A DNA stretch of 64,000 nt from Streptomyces sp. R28 (GCF_041052385.1 NZ_CP163439.1:10467001-10531000); one strand, 5' to 3'. Counted from the first letter of the stretch, positions 8,866 to 17,988 are shown. Notes: a model not told the origin generated them from the letters alone. Translations and numbers: made by a program.

Positions 8866-9471
8866 TCACCACGGCAGGCCGAGCAGCCCCCACCCGCGCT
8901 GCTCGGCCTCGCGCACGACCACCGCCCACTCGCGGAGCAGTACGGCGAAACCGTCGAAGTCCTCGATCCATCCGCCCGGACGCGCGGCATGGACGTCGTA
9001 GGCCGCACGCAGCCCTTCCAACAGCGGCTCGACGACGGCCCAGCGGGCGGCCAGGGCGGACACCGTCTTGGGCGGGCAGGCGACGAGCAGGCCCGGCCGC
9101 CCTGGATCGCCGGCGTCATGGACGAGCCCGTCGAGCGGCGGGGCCGCCGGGTCGTCGTGCCAGAACAGGTCCCGTAGGAAACCGTCGAGGCTCTCCCGGA
9201 GCCCGGGTTCGGCGAAGTCCCGTACGTCCTCCCAGGCCTGCCCGGCCCAGAAGTGCGGCTTGTACGAGCCGCTGGTGCAGTGGAACGCGTACCGGGCGCA
9301 CCACGGCAGGTCCGGCGCCGCCGGGCACACCCACCCCACCTCCGGCTCCGCCTCCCAGTCCACCTCGCTGTCGGGATACGCCGCATCCTCCAGCAACCCC
9401 AGCCGCCGGCCCACCGCAGTCGACTCCAGCCGCCCCCAGTCCACCGCGAGAACGGTGATGTCCAGCCCCAC
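8866..9471 (-). CDS. Hypothetical protein, 201 residues
   Basis: This is an acidic, tryptophan-rich soluble protein (MGLDITVLAVDWGRLE at the start) without signal peptide or membrane segment. The start is GTG 9471, only 6 bases after the stop of the upstream P-loop kinase gene, so the two are probably co-transcribed. I do not recognise the family. Typical Streptomyces codon use (G/C at third positions) supports it as a real gene. Confidence 0.7.
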   Translation of the reverse strand: MGLDITVLAVDWGRLESTAVGRRLGLLEDAAYPDSEVDWEAEPEVGWVCPAAPDLPWCARYAFHCTSGSYKPHFWAGQAWEDVRDFAEPGLRESLDGFLRDLFWHDDPAAPPLDGLVHDAGDPGRPGLLVACPPKTVSALAARWAVVEPLLEGLRAAYDVHAARPGGWIEDFDGFAVLLREWAVVVREAEQRGWGLLGLPW

Positions 9472-9477
9472 CCGCGG

Positions 9478-10158
9478 TCAGGCCCCCGCCCGCGCGGCCG
9501 ACGGCTCCTGGGGGAGGCGGAACGCCGAGCCCGGCACGACCAGGTCGGCCCTGCCCCGGGTCGCGGCGACCAGCTCCGCGTTGCGCTGGTCCGAGCCCAG
9601 CACCCACGCCACCGCCTGCTCGTGCGGCTTGCCGAACTCCTCGTGCCGGGCGACCAGCCGCCGGATCCGCTCCGGTTCGTCGAGCTCGCAGAACCACACC
9701 TCGTCCAGCTGCGGCCGCACCCGCGCCCACGCTCCCGTGTCCAGCAGCAGATAGTTGCCCTCGGTCACCACCAGCCGGGCCGTCGGCTCCACCGGAACGG
9801 CCCCCGCGATCGGCTGCTCCAGGACCCGCTCGAAGCCGGGCGCGTACACGGTGTCGCCGCCGGCCTCCTCGTGCAGGCGCCGCAGCAGTGCCGCGTACCC
9901 CGCCGCGTCGAACGTGTCGGGCGCCCCCTTGCGGTCCCGGCGCCCGAGCCGGTCCAGCTCCATGTCGGCGAGGTGGAAGCCGTCCATCGGCACATGCGCG
10001 ACCCAGGGATCCCCGGCCCCGTTCAGCTCCCGCACCAGGCGCTCGGCGAGCGTCGTCTTGCCCGCACCGGGGCTGCCCGCGATGCCGAGGACGGCACGGC
10101 GGCCGTCGCGGGGGAGGGACCGGGCGCGCGTGCGGAGATCGTCGAAGGTCAGGGCCAC
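9478..10158 (-). CDS. Nucleoside/nucleotide kinase family protein (uridine kinase/PanK-like P-loop)
   Basis: 226-residue cytoplasmic kinase with the Walker A motif GSPGAGKTT at residues 28-36, followed by MDGFHLADMELDR, which matches the substrate-binding region of the uridine kinase/phosphoribulokinase/pantothenate kinase superfamily. A long open frame reaches 10302, but GTG 10158 puts the P-loop at the usual distance from the N-terminus. The phosphate acceptor is not determinable; related bacterial proteins are annotated as fructose-, nucleoside- or pantothenate-type kinases. It is followed closely by a hypothetical gene in the same orientation. Confidence 0.82.
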   Translation of the reverse strand: MALTFDDLRTRARSLPRDGRRAVLGIAGSPGAGKTTLAERLVRELNGAGDPWVAHVPMDGFHLADMELDRLGRRDRKGAPDTFDAAGYAALLRRLHEEAGGDTVYAPGFERVLEQPIAGAVPVEPTARLVVTEGNYLLLDTGAWARVRPQLDEVWFCELDEPERIRRLVARHEEFGKPHEQAVAWVLGSDQRNAELVAATRGRADLVVPGSAFRLPQEPSAARAGA

Positions 10159-10423
10159 ACAGCAGAGTGTGTCACCCGGTCGGCGCTGCTTCCGGCCGTA
10201 CGCGGAGACTCCTGGCGAGGGAGTCGCCTCGCGCGGGCACCCGTCGGGCGAGCGGCGGACGGCCGGTTCGCGCCACGCACATGGCCGAAGATCGCGCTGC
10301 ATGCCTGTTCGTTGCGGGTTAGTTTGTTCGTGTTTTTGGTGTTTCCTCGACTCCTCCGCTGCCCAACTCGCCTGGCTGCGGGGCTTCAGAAACCCTACGA
10401 CGCGTAGGGAGGAGGGGCGGACG

Positions 10424-11929
10424 ATGGCCTACGGCACGAAGCCCATGCTCGTGAGTATGGGGCGGCGCGACGACGCGCTCGTGGCCGGCAGGCCGTGGCA
10501 GGCGGGCGGGCGCGCACTGCTCGCGGCGGCGGCGGGCGCCTTCACCCTCGCCCAACTCCTCCTCGTGCGGCCCTCGATGGGCCTCGGCTGGGACGAGGTG
10601 GTGTACGTCAGCCAGGTCGGCAGCGAGACACCGGCAGCCTTCTTCAGTGCACCACGCGCGCGTGGTGTCTCGCTGCTGGTGTGGCCCATCGCCTCCTGGT
10701 CGTCGTCCACGACACTGCTACGGGTCTTTCTCGCCGTCCTGTCCGGACTCGGCCTGTATCTCGCCCTGAGCGCCTGGCGCGGACTGTTCCCGGCCCGCGT
10801 CCTGGCCGGCGCGGGCGCCGTCTTCGCCACCCTGTGGGTGACCCTCTTCTACGGCCCGCAGGCCATGCCCAACCTCTGGGTCGCGTTCGGTGCCCTGCTC
10901 TGCGTCGGCTGCTTCCTGCGGGCCCGCGCGGACCGCCTGTACCGCCTCGACCGACGGGCCCTGTGGGGCGTCCTGGCCGGTGCCGCGCTGATGGCGTGGA
11001 TGCGGCCCACCGACGCCGTGTGGATCACTGTGCCGCTGCTCGTCGGCGCGCTGGTGGTACAGCACTGGCGACTCGGGGCCGCCCTCGTGGCGGGCCTGCT
11101 GGCCGGTGGCGTCCAGTGGGTGATCGAGGCGTACCTCAGCTTCGGAGGCCTGCGCGAACGGCTGAACGAGGCCTCCCGTATCCAGGGCAACCTCGGCTGG
11201 AACTTCGCCGTCGACGACCAGCTGCGCAGCCTGGCCGGAAGCGGCCTGTGCCGGCCCTGCAACGGCGAGATGCCCCACCCGGTCGTCTACGCCTGGTGGT
11301 TCGTCCTGCCCCTGCTCGCCGTCTGCGGCCTGGTGGTCGCGCTGCGAGGCGTACGCACCACCCGCACCCTGGTCCCGCTGGTCTGCGCCGCGACGGCCGC
11401 CTTCCCCTACCTGTTCCTCATCGGATACGCGGCCCCCCGCTTCCTCCTGCCCGCCTACGCGCTCCTCGCCATCCCCGTCGCGGACGCCCTGCTCCACCTC
11501 GTCACCACGCCGTACGGCCGGTGGCGCCCGGTCGCCGCCGCGGTGACCGCGCTCGGGCTGGCCGGACATCTGGCCGTGCAGTACGTCGTCCTGGACCGCG
11601 CCGTGGACCGCTCGACCGCCAACCGCCAGACCTGGACCCGCTCCGCCGCCGAACTCCACCGCCTCGGCGTACGCCCGCCCTGTCTGCTCACCGGGCACGA
11701 GGCCATTCCCGTCGGCTACTACACGGGCTGCTCCTCCGGCGCGATCGACGGCCACAACGCCAACACCACCTTGGCCGACATCCTGCGGACCTCCCACAGC
11801 ATCCCGGTCGCCACCCTCACCACCCCCGGCGGCAAACCGCCCCGGTACGCCCGTGACTGGGAGCTCCACCGCCTCGACGGCCTGGAAGTCCGCATCGCCC
11901 CGGCGCCGGGCGCGGGCCGGCCGGCGTGA
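10424..11929 (+). CDS. GT-C/PMT-type membrane glycosyltransferase family protein
   Basis: 501-residue polytopic membrane protein with about 10-11 hydrophobic segments and a C-terminal soluble tail. After the first membrane segment comes GLGWDEVVYVSQV, a DE pair in the first extracytoplasmic loop that matches the catalytic acidic motif of protein mannosyltransferase/ArnT-like GT-C enzymes. The start ATG 10424 follows GGAGGGG. It shares a GTGA overlap with a YbhN-type membrane protein gene. It likely transfers a sugar from a polyprenyl-phosphate donor outside the membrane; acceptor unknown. The 265-bp gap 10159-10423 holds T-rich promoter-like sequence near 10320-10345. Confidence 0.75.
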   Translation: MAYGTKPMLVSMGRRDDALVAGRPWQAGGRALLAAAAGAFTLAQLLLVRPSMGLGWDEVVYVSQVGSETPAAFFSAPRARGVSLLVWPIASWSSSTTLLRVFLAVLSGLGLYLALSAWRGLFPARVLAGAGAVFATLWVTLFYGPQAMPNLWVAFGALLCVGCFLRARADRLYRLDRRALWGVLAGAALMAWMRPTDAVWITVPLLVGALVVQHWRLGAALVAGLLAGGVQWVIEAYLSFGGLRERLNEASRIQGNLGWNFAVDDQLRSLAGSGLCRPCNGEMPHPVVYAWWFVLPLLAVCGLVVALRGVRTTRTLVPLVCAATAAFPYLFLIGYAAPRFLLPAYALLAIPVADALLHLVTTPYGRWRPVAAAVTALGLAGHLAVQYVVLDRAVDRSTANRQTWTRSAAELHRLGVRPPCLLTGHEAIPVGYYTGCSSGAIDGHNANTTLADILRTSHSIPVATLTTPGGKPPRYARDWELHRLDGLEVRIAPAPGAGRPA

Positions 11930-12870
11930 CGCCGGAGCAGATCCTCCGGGCACCCCGGCGCAGACGCACCTACTGGCACACCGCCCTCACCCTCGCCGTC
12001 CTGGCGGCCGTTGCCTGTCTGGCCGGCCGCCACTGGCCGGTACTGCAGACCGGCGCGGTCCGCCTCGCCGGCGCCGACCCGGGCTGGCTGATGGTGGCCG
12101 CCACGGCCACCCTGGCGACGTGGCCGTGCGCGGCGCTCGCCCTGCAGGGGGCGGTGCCCCGACGACTGCCGCCCGGGCGGCTCGTGGCGGAGCAGTTCGC
12201 CGCCTCGGCCGCCAACCAGGTGCTGCCCGCCGGTCTCGGGGCGGGCGCGGTGAACCTGCGCTTCCTCATGCGCTGCGACCTGCCGATCGCTGCTGCCGCC
12301 ACGGCGCTCGCGGTCAAGGGCACGGCCGGCGCGATCGTGCGCGGCGCCCTGATCGCCGTACTCGTCGCGGCCTTCCCCGGCGTGCCGCACATCCCGCCCG
12401 TCAGCGGGGGCCTCATGGTCGCCGTATGCGCTGCGGCCGCTGTCGCGGTCGCCCTGTCGGCCGGTCCGCTGCGAGCCCGGTGCCGACGGGCTCTGGCGGG
12501 CGTACGGGCGTACATCGCGGCCGTCCACGCCCTGCCGGCGAGGGCGGCGGCCCTGTGGGGCGGCTCGCTGGCCTTCGTGACGCTGCACTGCGTCGTGCTG
12601 ATCGCCGTCACCCGGGCGGTCGCCCTGCCCATTCCGCCGGCCCGGGTGGCGCTGCTCTACCTCGCCGCCGGCACCGTGGCCGCCCTGCTGCCCACACCCG
12701 GTGGCCTCGGTTCCCTCGACGCCGCGCTCGCCTTCGCGCTCACCGCCGTCGGCGCCCCGGCCGCGGCGGCCGCCTCCGCGGTGCTCGGATACCGTCTGCT
12801 GACGGTGTGGCTACCGCTGATTCCGGGGCTGGTGGTGCTCGGGGTGCTCGTTCGGCGCAGGGCACTGTGA
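11926..12870 (+). CDS. YbhN/UPF0104 (lysylphosphatidylglycerol synthase TM-type) membrane protein
   Basis: 314-residue integral membrane protein with roughly eight hydrophobic segments. The segment EQFAASAANQVLPAGLGAG resembles the conserved N-x-x-x-P/G loop of UPF0104/MprF transmembrane domains, and LLPTPGGLGSLDAALAFAL matches the second conserved loop (P-T-P-G-G-x-G). The cytoplasmic lysyl-transferase domain of MprF is absent. The GTG start overlaps the stop of the glycosyltransferase gene by 4 bases, so the pair is translationally coupled and probably acts together on a lipid-linked substrate or its flipping. Confidence 0.8.
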   Translation: MTPEQILRAPRRRRTYWHTALTLAVLAAVACLAGRHWPVLQTGAVRLAGADPGWLMVAATATLATWPCAALALQGAVPRRLPPGRLVAEQFAASAANQVLPAGLGAGAVNLRFLMRCDLPIAAAATALAVKGTAGAIVRGALIAVLVAAFPGVPHIPPVSGGLMVAVCAAAAVAVALSAGPLRARCRRALAGVRAYIAAVHALPARAAALWGGSLAFVTLHCVVLIAVTRAVALPIPPARVALLYLAAGTVAALLPTPGGLGSLDAALAFALTAVGAPAAAAASAVLGYRLLTVWLPLIPGLVVLGVLVRRRAL

Positions 12871-12946
12871 GCGCCAAAGGCGTTTCCCGGGCGGCCGGTT
12901 CAGGTAGGAGTCCGGTTGTCGGTCCGCACGGAGGAGGGGGAGCGCG

Positions 12947-13801
12947 ATGGCGAGCAGTGAGCACGAAGGGCGGTTGGGGGAGGAGTTCTTCACTCCGGGG
13001 ACCTCGTCCTTCACCGAGTTCATGGCGGCCCACCGTCCGGCCCTGCTGCCCACGCGCCGCCCCTTGCCCGACGGCGTCCGTGCCGCACCCGACCGCTTCC
13101 CGCACGGCACCACGGTGCTGGCCCTCACCTACCGCGACGGCGTGCTGATCGCCGGCGACCGCAGGGCCACCATGGGCAACCTCATCGCCCAGCGGGACCT
13201 GGAGAAGGTCCACCCCGCTGACGACTACACCGCGGTCGCCTTCGCCGGCACCGTCGGGCTCGCGCTGGACATGGTGAAGCTCTACCAGGTCGAGTTGAAG
13301 CACTTCGAGAAGATCGAGGGCATCCCGATGACCCTCAAGGCGAAGGCGACCCGCCTCGCCGGCATGATCCGCCAGAACCTCGGCCAGGCCATGCAGGGTC
13401 TCGCCGTCGTCCCGCTCCTCGTCGGCTACGACTTCGGGGCCCCCGAGGGCGCGCGAGGGCGCATCTTCGACTTCGAGGTGGTCGGCGGACCGTACGAGAA
13501 GTACGACTTCCACGCCGAGGGCTCCGGATCGCCGTACGCCCGTGGCGCTCTGAAGAAGCTGTACCGTCCGGGGATGTCCCGGCGCGAGGCGGCCCTGACA
13601 GCGCTGCAGGCGCTGTACGACGCCGCGGACGACGACTCCGCGACCGGCGGACCGGACATCAACCGCCGGATCTTCCCCATCGTTTCGGTGATCACGGAGG
13701 ACGGCTTCGAGCGGCTGCCCGAGTCCGAGACCGAGGAGCTGAGCCGCGAGATCGTGGAGCAGCGCCGCAGCCGTCCGGACGGCCCGAACGCCACCCCCTG
13801 A
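12947..13801 (+). CDS. Proteasome subunit beta, orphan copy
   Basis: 284-residue 20S proteasome beta subunit. A 54-residue propeptide ends in HG, so Thr55 becomes the N-terminal nucleophile after self-processing (mature start TTVLALTY). Counting from that Thr, Asp17 and Lys33 of the catalytic triad are both present (GDRRAT and DLEKV). The start ATG 12947 follows GGAGGAGGGGGAG. Canonical actinobacterial prcB sits beside prcA with pup, dop and the ARC/Mpa ATPase; here the neighbours are a YbhN-type protein and a nickel/cobalt transporter, with no alpha subunit in the window. It is therefore probably a paralogue, which could pair with the housekeeping alpha ring or form an alternative particle. 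Confidence 0.93.
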   Translation: MASSEHEGRLGEEFFTPGTSSFTEFMAAHRPALLPTRRPLPDGVRAAPDRFPHGTTVLALTYRDGVLIAGDRRATMGNLIAQRDLEKVHPADDYTAVAFAGTVGLALDMVKLYQVELKHFEKIEGIPMTLKAKATRLAGMIRQNLGQAMQGLAVVPLLVGYDFGAPEGARGRIFDFEVVGGPYEKYDFHAEGSGSPYARGALKKLYRPGMSRREAALTALQALYDAADDDSATGGPDINRRIFPIVSVITEDGFERLPESETEELSREIVEQRRSRPDGPNATP

Positions 13802-13831
13802 CGAGCCGTCCGCCCTCCTTCCGCGTTCTCG

Positions 13832-13864
13832 CTCCCACTCCCCTCCCACTCCCCTCCCACTCCC
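13832..13864. repeat. Three tandem copies of an 11-bp unit
   Basis: The unit CTCCCACTCCC is repeated three times head to tail in the pyrimidine-rich spacer after the proteasome gene, and the C/T tract continues to about 13888. No function is evident; it may vary in copy number between strains. Confidence 0.75.
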
Positions 13865-13936
13865 CTTCCCTCCCCGCTTTCCCTCTCCATGGCCAAGCGC
13901 TTTGGCTCCCATGGCCAAGAACTGCCACGGCCTTTA

Positions 13937-13953
13937 CTGCACATGGCTTGCAA
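13937..13953 (+). promoter_or_regulatory. Candidate Nur (nickel uptake regulator) box
   Basis: CTGCACATGGCTTGCAA fits the Nur pattern tTGCAa-N5-ttGCAA with the two GCA cores exactly 11 bases apart. It lies 68 bases upstream of the predicted start of the nickel/cobalt transporter, where nickel-bound Nur would repress transcription. An AAGCGCTT octamer at 13895-13902 is a second palindrome in the same leader. The match is by eye. Confidence 0.5.
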
Positions 13954-14020
13954 GTACTGGAGGATGGCCACAGGCTGTACATCGCAGCCGCCCGCCCACA
14001 AGAAGGTCACTCCCTCCCCG

Positions 14021-15169
14021 ATGACGGCTGCCCCTGACTCCACTCCCACCCTCCCCGCCACGGCCCCCGCGCAGCGCACGGCCTGGCACCGCGTCCGTAG
14101 CTCCATGACGCGGCAGGAGTGGAGCAGGGTCGGCGCCATGGCCGCGTTCGTGCTGGCCCTGCACGTCATCGGCTGGTTCACCCTCGTCGCCGTCGTGGCG
14201 CCCGAGCACTACAGCGCCGGCGGGCAGTCCTTCGGTATCGGCATCGGCGTCACCGCGTACACGCTGGGCATGCGGCACGCCTTCGACGCCGACCACATCG
14301 CGGCGATCGACAACACCACCCGCAAGCTGATGGGGGAGGGGCAGCGGCCGCTGTCGGTCGGCTTCTGGTTCTCGCTCGGCCACTCCAGCGTCGTCCTGGC
14401 CCTGGCGCTCCTGCTCTCCCTCGGCGTGAGGAACCTGGCCGGCCCGGTCCGCGACGACGACTCCCGCCTCCACGACATCACCGGCGTGATCGGTACGACG
14501 GTCTCCGGGGCCTTCCTCTATCTGATCGCGGCGATCAACCTGGTCGCCCTCGCCGGCATCTGGAAGGTGTTCCGCCGGATGCGCTCGGGCCGCTACGACG
14601 AGGCGGCCCTGGAAGAACAGCTGAACAAGCGCGGCTTCATGAACCGGCTCCTCGGCCGGGTCACGAGGTCGGTCACCAAGTCCTGGCACATGTACCCGCT
14701 CGGCCTGCTCTTCGGCCTCGGCTTCGACACGGCGACCGAAGTCGCCCTCCTTGTCCTGGCCGGCTCGGGCGCCGCATCCGGACTGCCCTGGTACGCGATT
14801 GTCTGCCTGCCCGTCCTCTTCGCCGCCGGCATGTCGCTGCTGGACACGATCGACGGCACCTTCATGAACTTCGCCTACGGCTGGGCGTTCTCCCAGCCGG
14901 TCCGCAAGGTCTACTACAACCTCACCGTCACCGGCCTGTCCGTCGCGGTCGCCCTGCTCATCGGCACGGTCGAGCTCCTCGCCCTCCTCGCCGACCGCCT
15001 CGCCCTGCACGGCCCGTTCTGGACCTGGATCACCGGACTCGACCTCAACGCGGCCGGCTTCGTCGTCGTAGGCCTGTTCGCCGCGACCTGGATCGTCGCC
15101 CTCCTGGTGTGGCGGATCGGCCGGATCGAGGAGAGGTGGACGACCGGCCCGCGCGCCGAATCGCCTTGA
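14021..15169 (+). CDS. Nickel/cobalt transporter, NiCoT (HoxN/HupN/NixA) family
   Basis: 382-residue secondary transporter for Ni2+ or Co2+. The family signature HAFDADHI (His86, Asp91, His92) lies in the second membrane segment, and LGFDTATEV is the second NiCoT motif; about eight membrane segments are visible. ATG 14021 is taken as the start; an open frame extends in phase to ATG 13889, but that stretch is unlike the family and contains the candidate Nur box. The presence of a Nur-like site favours nickel as the cargo. The gene converges on a hypothetical gene at 15221. Confidence 0.9.
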   Translation: MTAAPDSTPTLPATAPAQRTAWHRVRSSMTRQEWSRVGAMAAFVLALHVIGWFTLVAVVAPEHYSAGGQSFGIGIGVTAYTLGMRHAFDADHIAAIDNTTRKLMGEGQRPLSVGFWFSLGHSSVVLALALLLSLGVRNLAGPVRDDDSRLHDITGVIGTTVSGAFLYLIAAINLVALAGIWKVFRRMRSGRYDEAALEEQLNKRGFMNRLLGRVTRSVTKSWHMYPLGLLFGLGFDTATEVALLVLAGSGAASGLPWYAIVCLPVLFAAGMSLLDTIDGTFMNFAYGWAFSQPVRKVYYNLTVTGLSVAVALLIGTVELLALLADRLALHGPFWTWITGLDLNAAGFVVVGLFAATWIVALLVWRIGRIEERWTTGPRAESP

Positions 15170-15220
15170 GATGAGGCCGGATCGCCTGAGACGGGGCCGA
15201 GCCGGCTTGCCGCGACCCGG

Positions 15221-16192
15221 TCACCCGCGCAGCGCCATCTCCCCCCGCCATCTCACGAACTGCTTCTCCGGATCGCCGAGGTACACCCACGGGGCCCGCG
15301 TGGCCCGGCGCCCCAGCATCCGGAACAGAGGCGCGGCGATGTCGTGGGCCCCCGCGTAACACGCCGCGTGGGCAAGGTAGTTGAGGTCGCGCAGCTCCCC
15401 GGGGGGCACGCTGTTGTCGGTGCGGCCCATGATCCAGCGTTCCCAGGTCCGGCGTACGTCACTGACCGCGCCGTCGTGACTCCAGTGCTGTCCGAGCCCC
15501 ACGGAGGCATGCTGCCCCTTGGCCGCGTCCAGGGCGTAGCGGAACTCCTCGACCCGGGCGTACTGCACGAGCACCGGCAGCGCGCAGCCGGGCGGTGCGA
15601 CCCCGGCCGCGTCACGGGCGAAGTCGTACATCTGGCCGTGGGTGCCGTGCCAGCGTGAGGAGTAGTAGTGCAGGACCTGGAGATGGCCCTCCACGCTGTA
15701 CGGGTCGCGCTGATGCAACTCGTCCCACCAGCGTCCCAGTTCCTGCCGCCGTAGGCCCGACGGATACAGCCGGGCGACGGAGATCAGCGAGATCCACGGC
15801 GTCGGATCGTCCGGGTACGCGTCGGCGGCCCTGAGGCAGGACAGCACCGCGGTGTCGATGCGCTGCTGGTCGATCCGCACGCCCCGGCCCGCGGCGATGG
15901 CCAGATGGAACGCCCGGGCCGTCTCCGTCGCCGCCCGCAGCACCAGGGCGTCGGCGCTGTGCGGCTCGGCGGCCAGCCACGACTCCGCCGTCGAACTGCC
16001 CGCACAGGCCTGGGCGAGCAGCCGGATCCGGTGGCCCCGCACCAGCCAGTCGGGGCCGGTGACCCGCAGCAGCTCCCGCAGCCCCTGCCAGCGGCCGATG
16101 ACGATGTCCTGGCGGGCGCAGGTGAGAGGGGCGTCCCCGCAGTCGGGGTCGAAGTCGGGAGTGAAGTCGCGTCTGGAACTGGCTCGCGCCAT
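15221..16192 (-). CDS. Hypothetical protein with TPR-like helical repeats
   Basis: 323-residue soluble protein starting at ATG 16192 behind GAGGGAG. The middle region (ALVLRAATETARAFHLAIA, ACLRAADAYPDDPTPWISL and similar) reads as successive helical pairs of tetratricopeptide type. There is no signal peptide. It begins 11 bases after the stop of the APC permease gene on the same strand, so the two form an operon. I do not recognise a named family; the link to an amino-acid permease is the only functional hint. Confidence 0.72.
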   Translation of the reverse strand: MARASSRRDFTPDFDPDCGDAPLTCARQDIVIGRWQGLRELLRVTGPDWLVRGHRIRLLAQACAGSSTAESWLAAEPHSADALVLRAATETARAFHLAIAAGRGVRIDQQRIDTAVLSCLRAADAYPDDPTPWISLISVARLYPSGLRRQELGRWWDELHQRDPYSVEGHLQVLHYYSSRWHGTHGQMYDFARDAAGVAPPGCALPVLVQYARVEEFRYALDAAKGQHASVGLGQHWSHDGAVSDVRRTWERWIMGRTDNSVPPGELRDLNYLAHAACYAGAHDIAAPLFRMLGRRATRAPWVYLGDPEKQFVRWRGEMALRG

Positions 16193-16203
16193 CGGGTTCT
16201 CCC

Positions 16204-17676
16204 TCAGAAGTCGGTGGGAAGACCCTCGTGGACAAGGGCGTTGGGGCCCCCACCGCCGGCGGGAACGTAGTCCGCCTCGACGGTCCGCGCGGCGTCCAGC
16301 TTGGCCGGCCGGTAGTAGTCGCTGCCCTGCCGCCAGTACCAGAGCATCGGGATCAGCCCGGCCGCGAGACCGCCGACGCCGATCGCGAGCGCGGACGTGC
16401 TCAGCTCGCCCAGCGACTCGACGAAGATCCAGAACATGAACAGGGCCCCGAACAACGGCCACACACCGCCGAACACGAAGTTGCCCACCGACTTCAGCAG
16501 CATCTTGCGGTAGGCGACGACCGCCGCGAGGCCCGTCAGCCCGTAGTAGACGGCGATCTGCAGACCGATGGCCGAGATGGCGTCCGCGAGGATGTCACCC
16601 ACCGTGCCCAGGGAGTTGGCGGCGACGAACATCGCCAGCGCCACGACCCCTACCACCGTGATCGCCACCCACGGCGTGTTCCACCGGCGGTGCACACGGC
16701 CCAGCGCGGACGGCATCGTACGGTCCCGGCCCATCGCGAACAGCGAGCGCGTGACCTGGATGAGCGTGGTCTCCAGGGTGGCGATGGTGGACAGCATCAC
16801 CGCCACGATCAGCAACTTGCCGCCCCAGCCCGGCCACACCTGCTCGCCGAGCACGGCCAGTACGTTGGCGTCGTTCTCCTGGATCTGCTTCGAGGAGAGA
16901 ATGACGTTCACCGCGATGGTGAACACCTCGAACAGCAGGAACACGATGCCGACTCCGATGAGCCCCGCGAGGCCCGTCGTACGGCGGCTGTTGCGGGTCT
17001 CCTCACTGAGGTTGCTGGTGACGTCCCAGCCCCAGTAGTAGAACGCGGCGATCAGCGCCCCCGAGGCGAATCCGGTCACCCCGTCGAAGTGCCCGAAGCC
17101 GAGCCAGGACCAGTCGAACGCCCTGGCGCCTCCCGAGTGGAAGAGGGCGAGTACGGCGAACAGGGCCAGTATCGCCAGCTCGACACCGGACATCACCAGC
17201 TGTGCCCGGACGGTGAGGCGGGCGCCACCCAGCACCACGCACAGCATGAGCAAGAACCAGCCGGCGCCGACCAGCGTCGACAGAGCGGTGTCGTCGGCGA
17301 GTTGCCCGTCGAAGAGGGCGAGCGTCATCGACCCGGCCGGCAGGGAACCCGCCACCATGAAGATGGTCGTCGAGATCACCAGCGCCCAGCCGCTGATGAA
17401 CCCCAGGAAGGGGTGCAGCGTACGCCCGACCCACGAATAGCTGGCGCCCGCGTTCACGTCGATCCGGCTGAGGTAGCTGAAGGCCAGCGCGATGCCCAGC
17501 ATCGGTATCGCGCAGTACAGCAACGCGGCCGGACTGGCCAGCCCCACCGCGCCGACGAGGACCGCCGTGGTCGCGGCGATCGAGTACGCCGGGGCGCTGC
17601 CCGCGACCGCCATCACCACCGTGTCGAACGTACCGAGGACATTGGCCTGCAGCCCTCTGCCCCTGCTGTTGCTCAT
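16204..17676 (-). CDS. APC-family amino acid permease
   Basis: 490-residue permease with 12 predicted membrane segments. The N-terminus FDTVVMAVAGSAPAYSIAAT carries the G-S/G-x-x-P motif of the substrate-binding unwound helix 1, and FYYWGWDVTSNLSEETRNSR matches the helix 6 and loop region of APC transporters. ATG 17676 is preferred, with GGAAAG about 10 bases upstream; the longer frame to 17874 runs through the promoter region. It probably takes up an amino acid or polyamine with a proton; the substrate is not determinable. It is cotranscribed with the TPR-like gene downstream. Confidence 0.88.
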   Translation of the reverse strand: MSNSRGRGLQANVLGTFDTVVMAVAGSAPAYSIAATTAVLVGAVGLASPAALLYCAIPMLGIALAFSYLSRIDVNAGASYSWVGRTLHPFLGFISGWALVISTTIFMVAGSLPAGSMTLALFDGQLADDTALSTLVGAGWFLLMLCVVLGGARLTVRAQLVMSGVELAILALFAVLALFHSGGARAFDWSWLGFGHFDGVTGFASGALIAAFYYWGWDVTSNLSEETRNSRRTTGLAGLIGVGIVFLLFEVFTIAVNVILSSKQIQENDANVLAVLGEQVWPGWGGKLLIVAVMLSTIATLETTLIQVTRSLFAMGRDRTMPSALGRVHRRWNTPWVAITVVGVVALAMFVAANSLGTVGDILADAISAIGLQIAVYYGLTGLAAVVAYRKMLLKSVGNFVFGGVWPLFGALFMFWIFVESLGELSTSALAIGVGGLAAGLIPMLWYWRQGSDYYRPAKLDAARTVEADYVPAGGGGPNALVHEGLPTDF

Positions 17677-17857
17677 GGATGCGCTGCTTTCCGTTGTGCA
17701 CGACGCGAGGGCGAACCGGCCCCGACGGCGTATGGGGGGTGGGGTGGTACAACGCCACGAACCGCTGAGGGATGGCCTCCGGGCAGGGGCGGCACAAAGG
17801 GGTGGCGGATACGGCACGTCGGTGCGTCGCCGTACGGTCACGCCGTGTGTGCGAGTG

Positions 17858-17885
17858 ATGATAGCCCCACTCATTGAGGCTTCAA
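17858..17885 (-). promoter_or_regulatory. Predicted promoter for the permease operon
   Basis: On the minus strand TTGAAG (17885-17880) and TATCAT (17863-17858) are separated by 16 bases, close to the HrdB-type consensus. This would give a leader of roughly 175 bases before the permease start. The rest of the 312-base divergent gap 17677-17988 shows no gene; only the ribosome site of the plus-strand gene is evident. Confidence 0.4.
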
Positions 17886-17988
17886 GGGCGCCTGGATCTT
17901 CCGGGGTTGGAGACCGCGCAACGGGAAACGCGGTTCAGGACAGACACGAAGCGGAACCAGCCGACGCACGCGAGTGAGGGAGGCCGAC

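Noticed and set aside
13889..14020. N-terminal extension of the nickel transporter from ATG 13889
   Set aside because: It encodes Cys- and His-rich sequence unlike NiCoT proteins and overlaps the Nur-like site; ATG 14021 gives the usual length.
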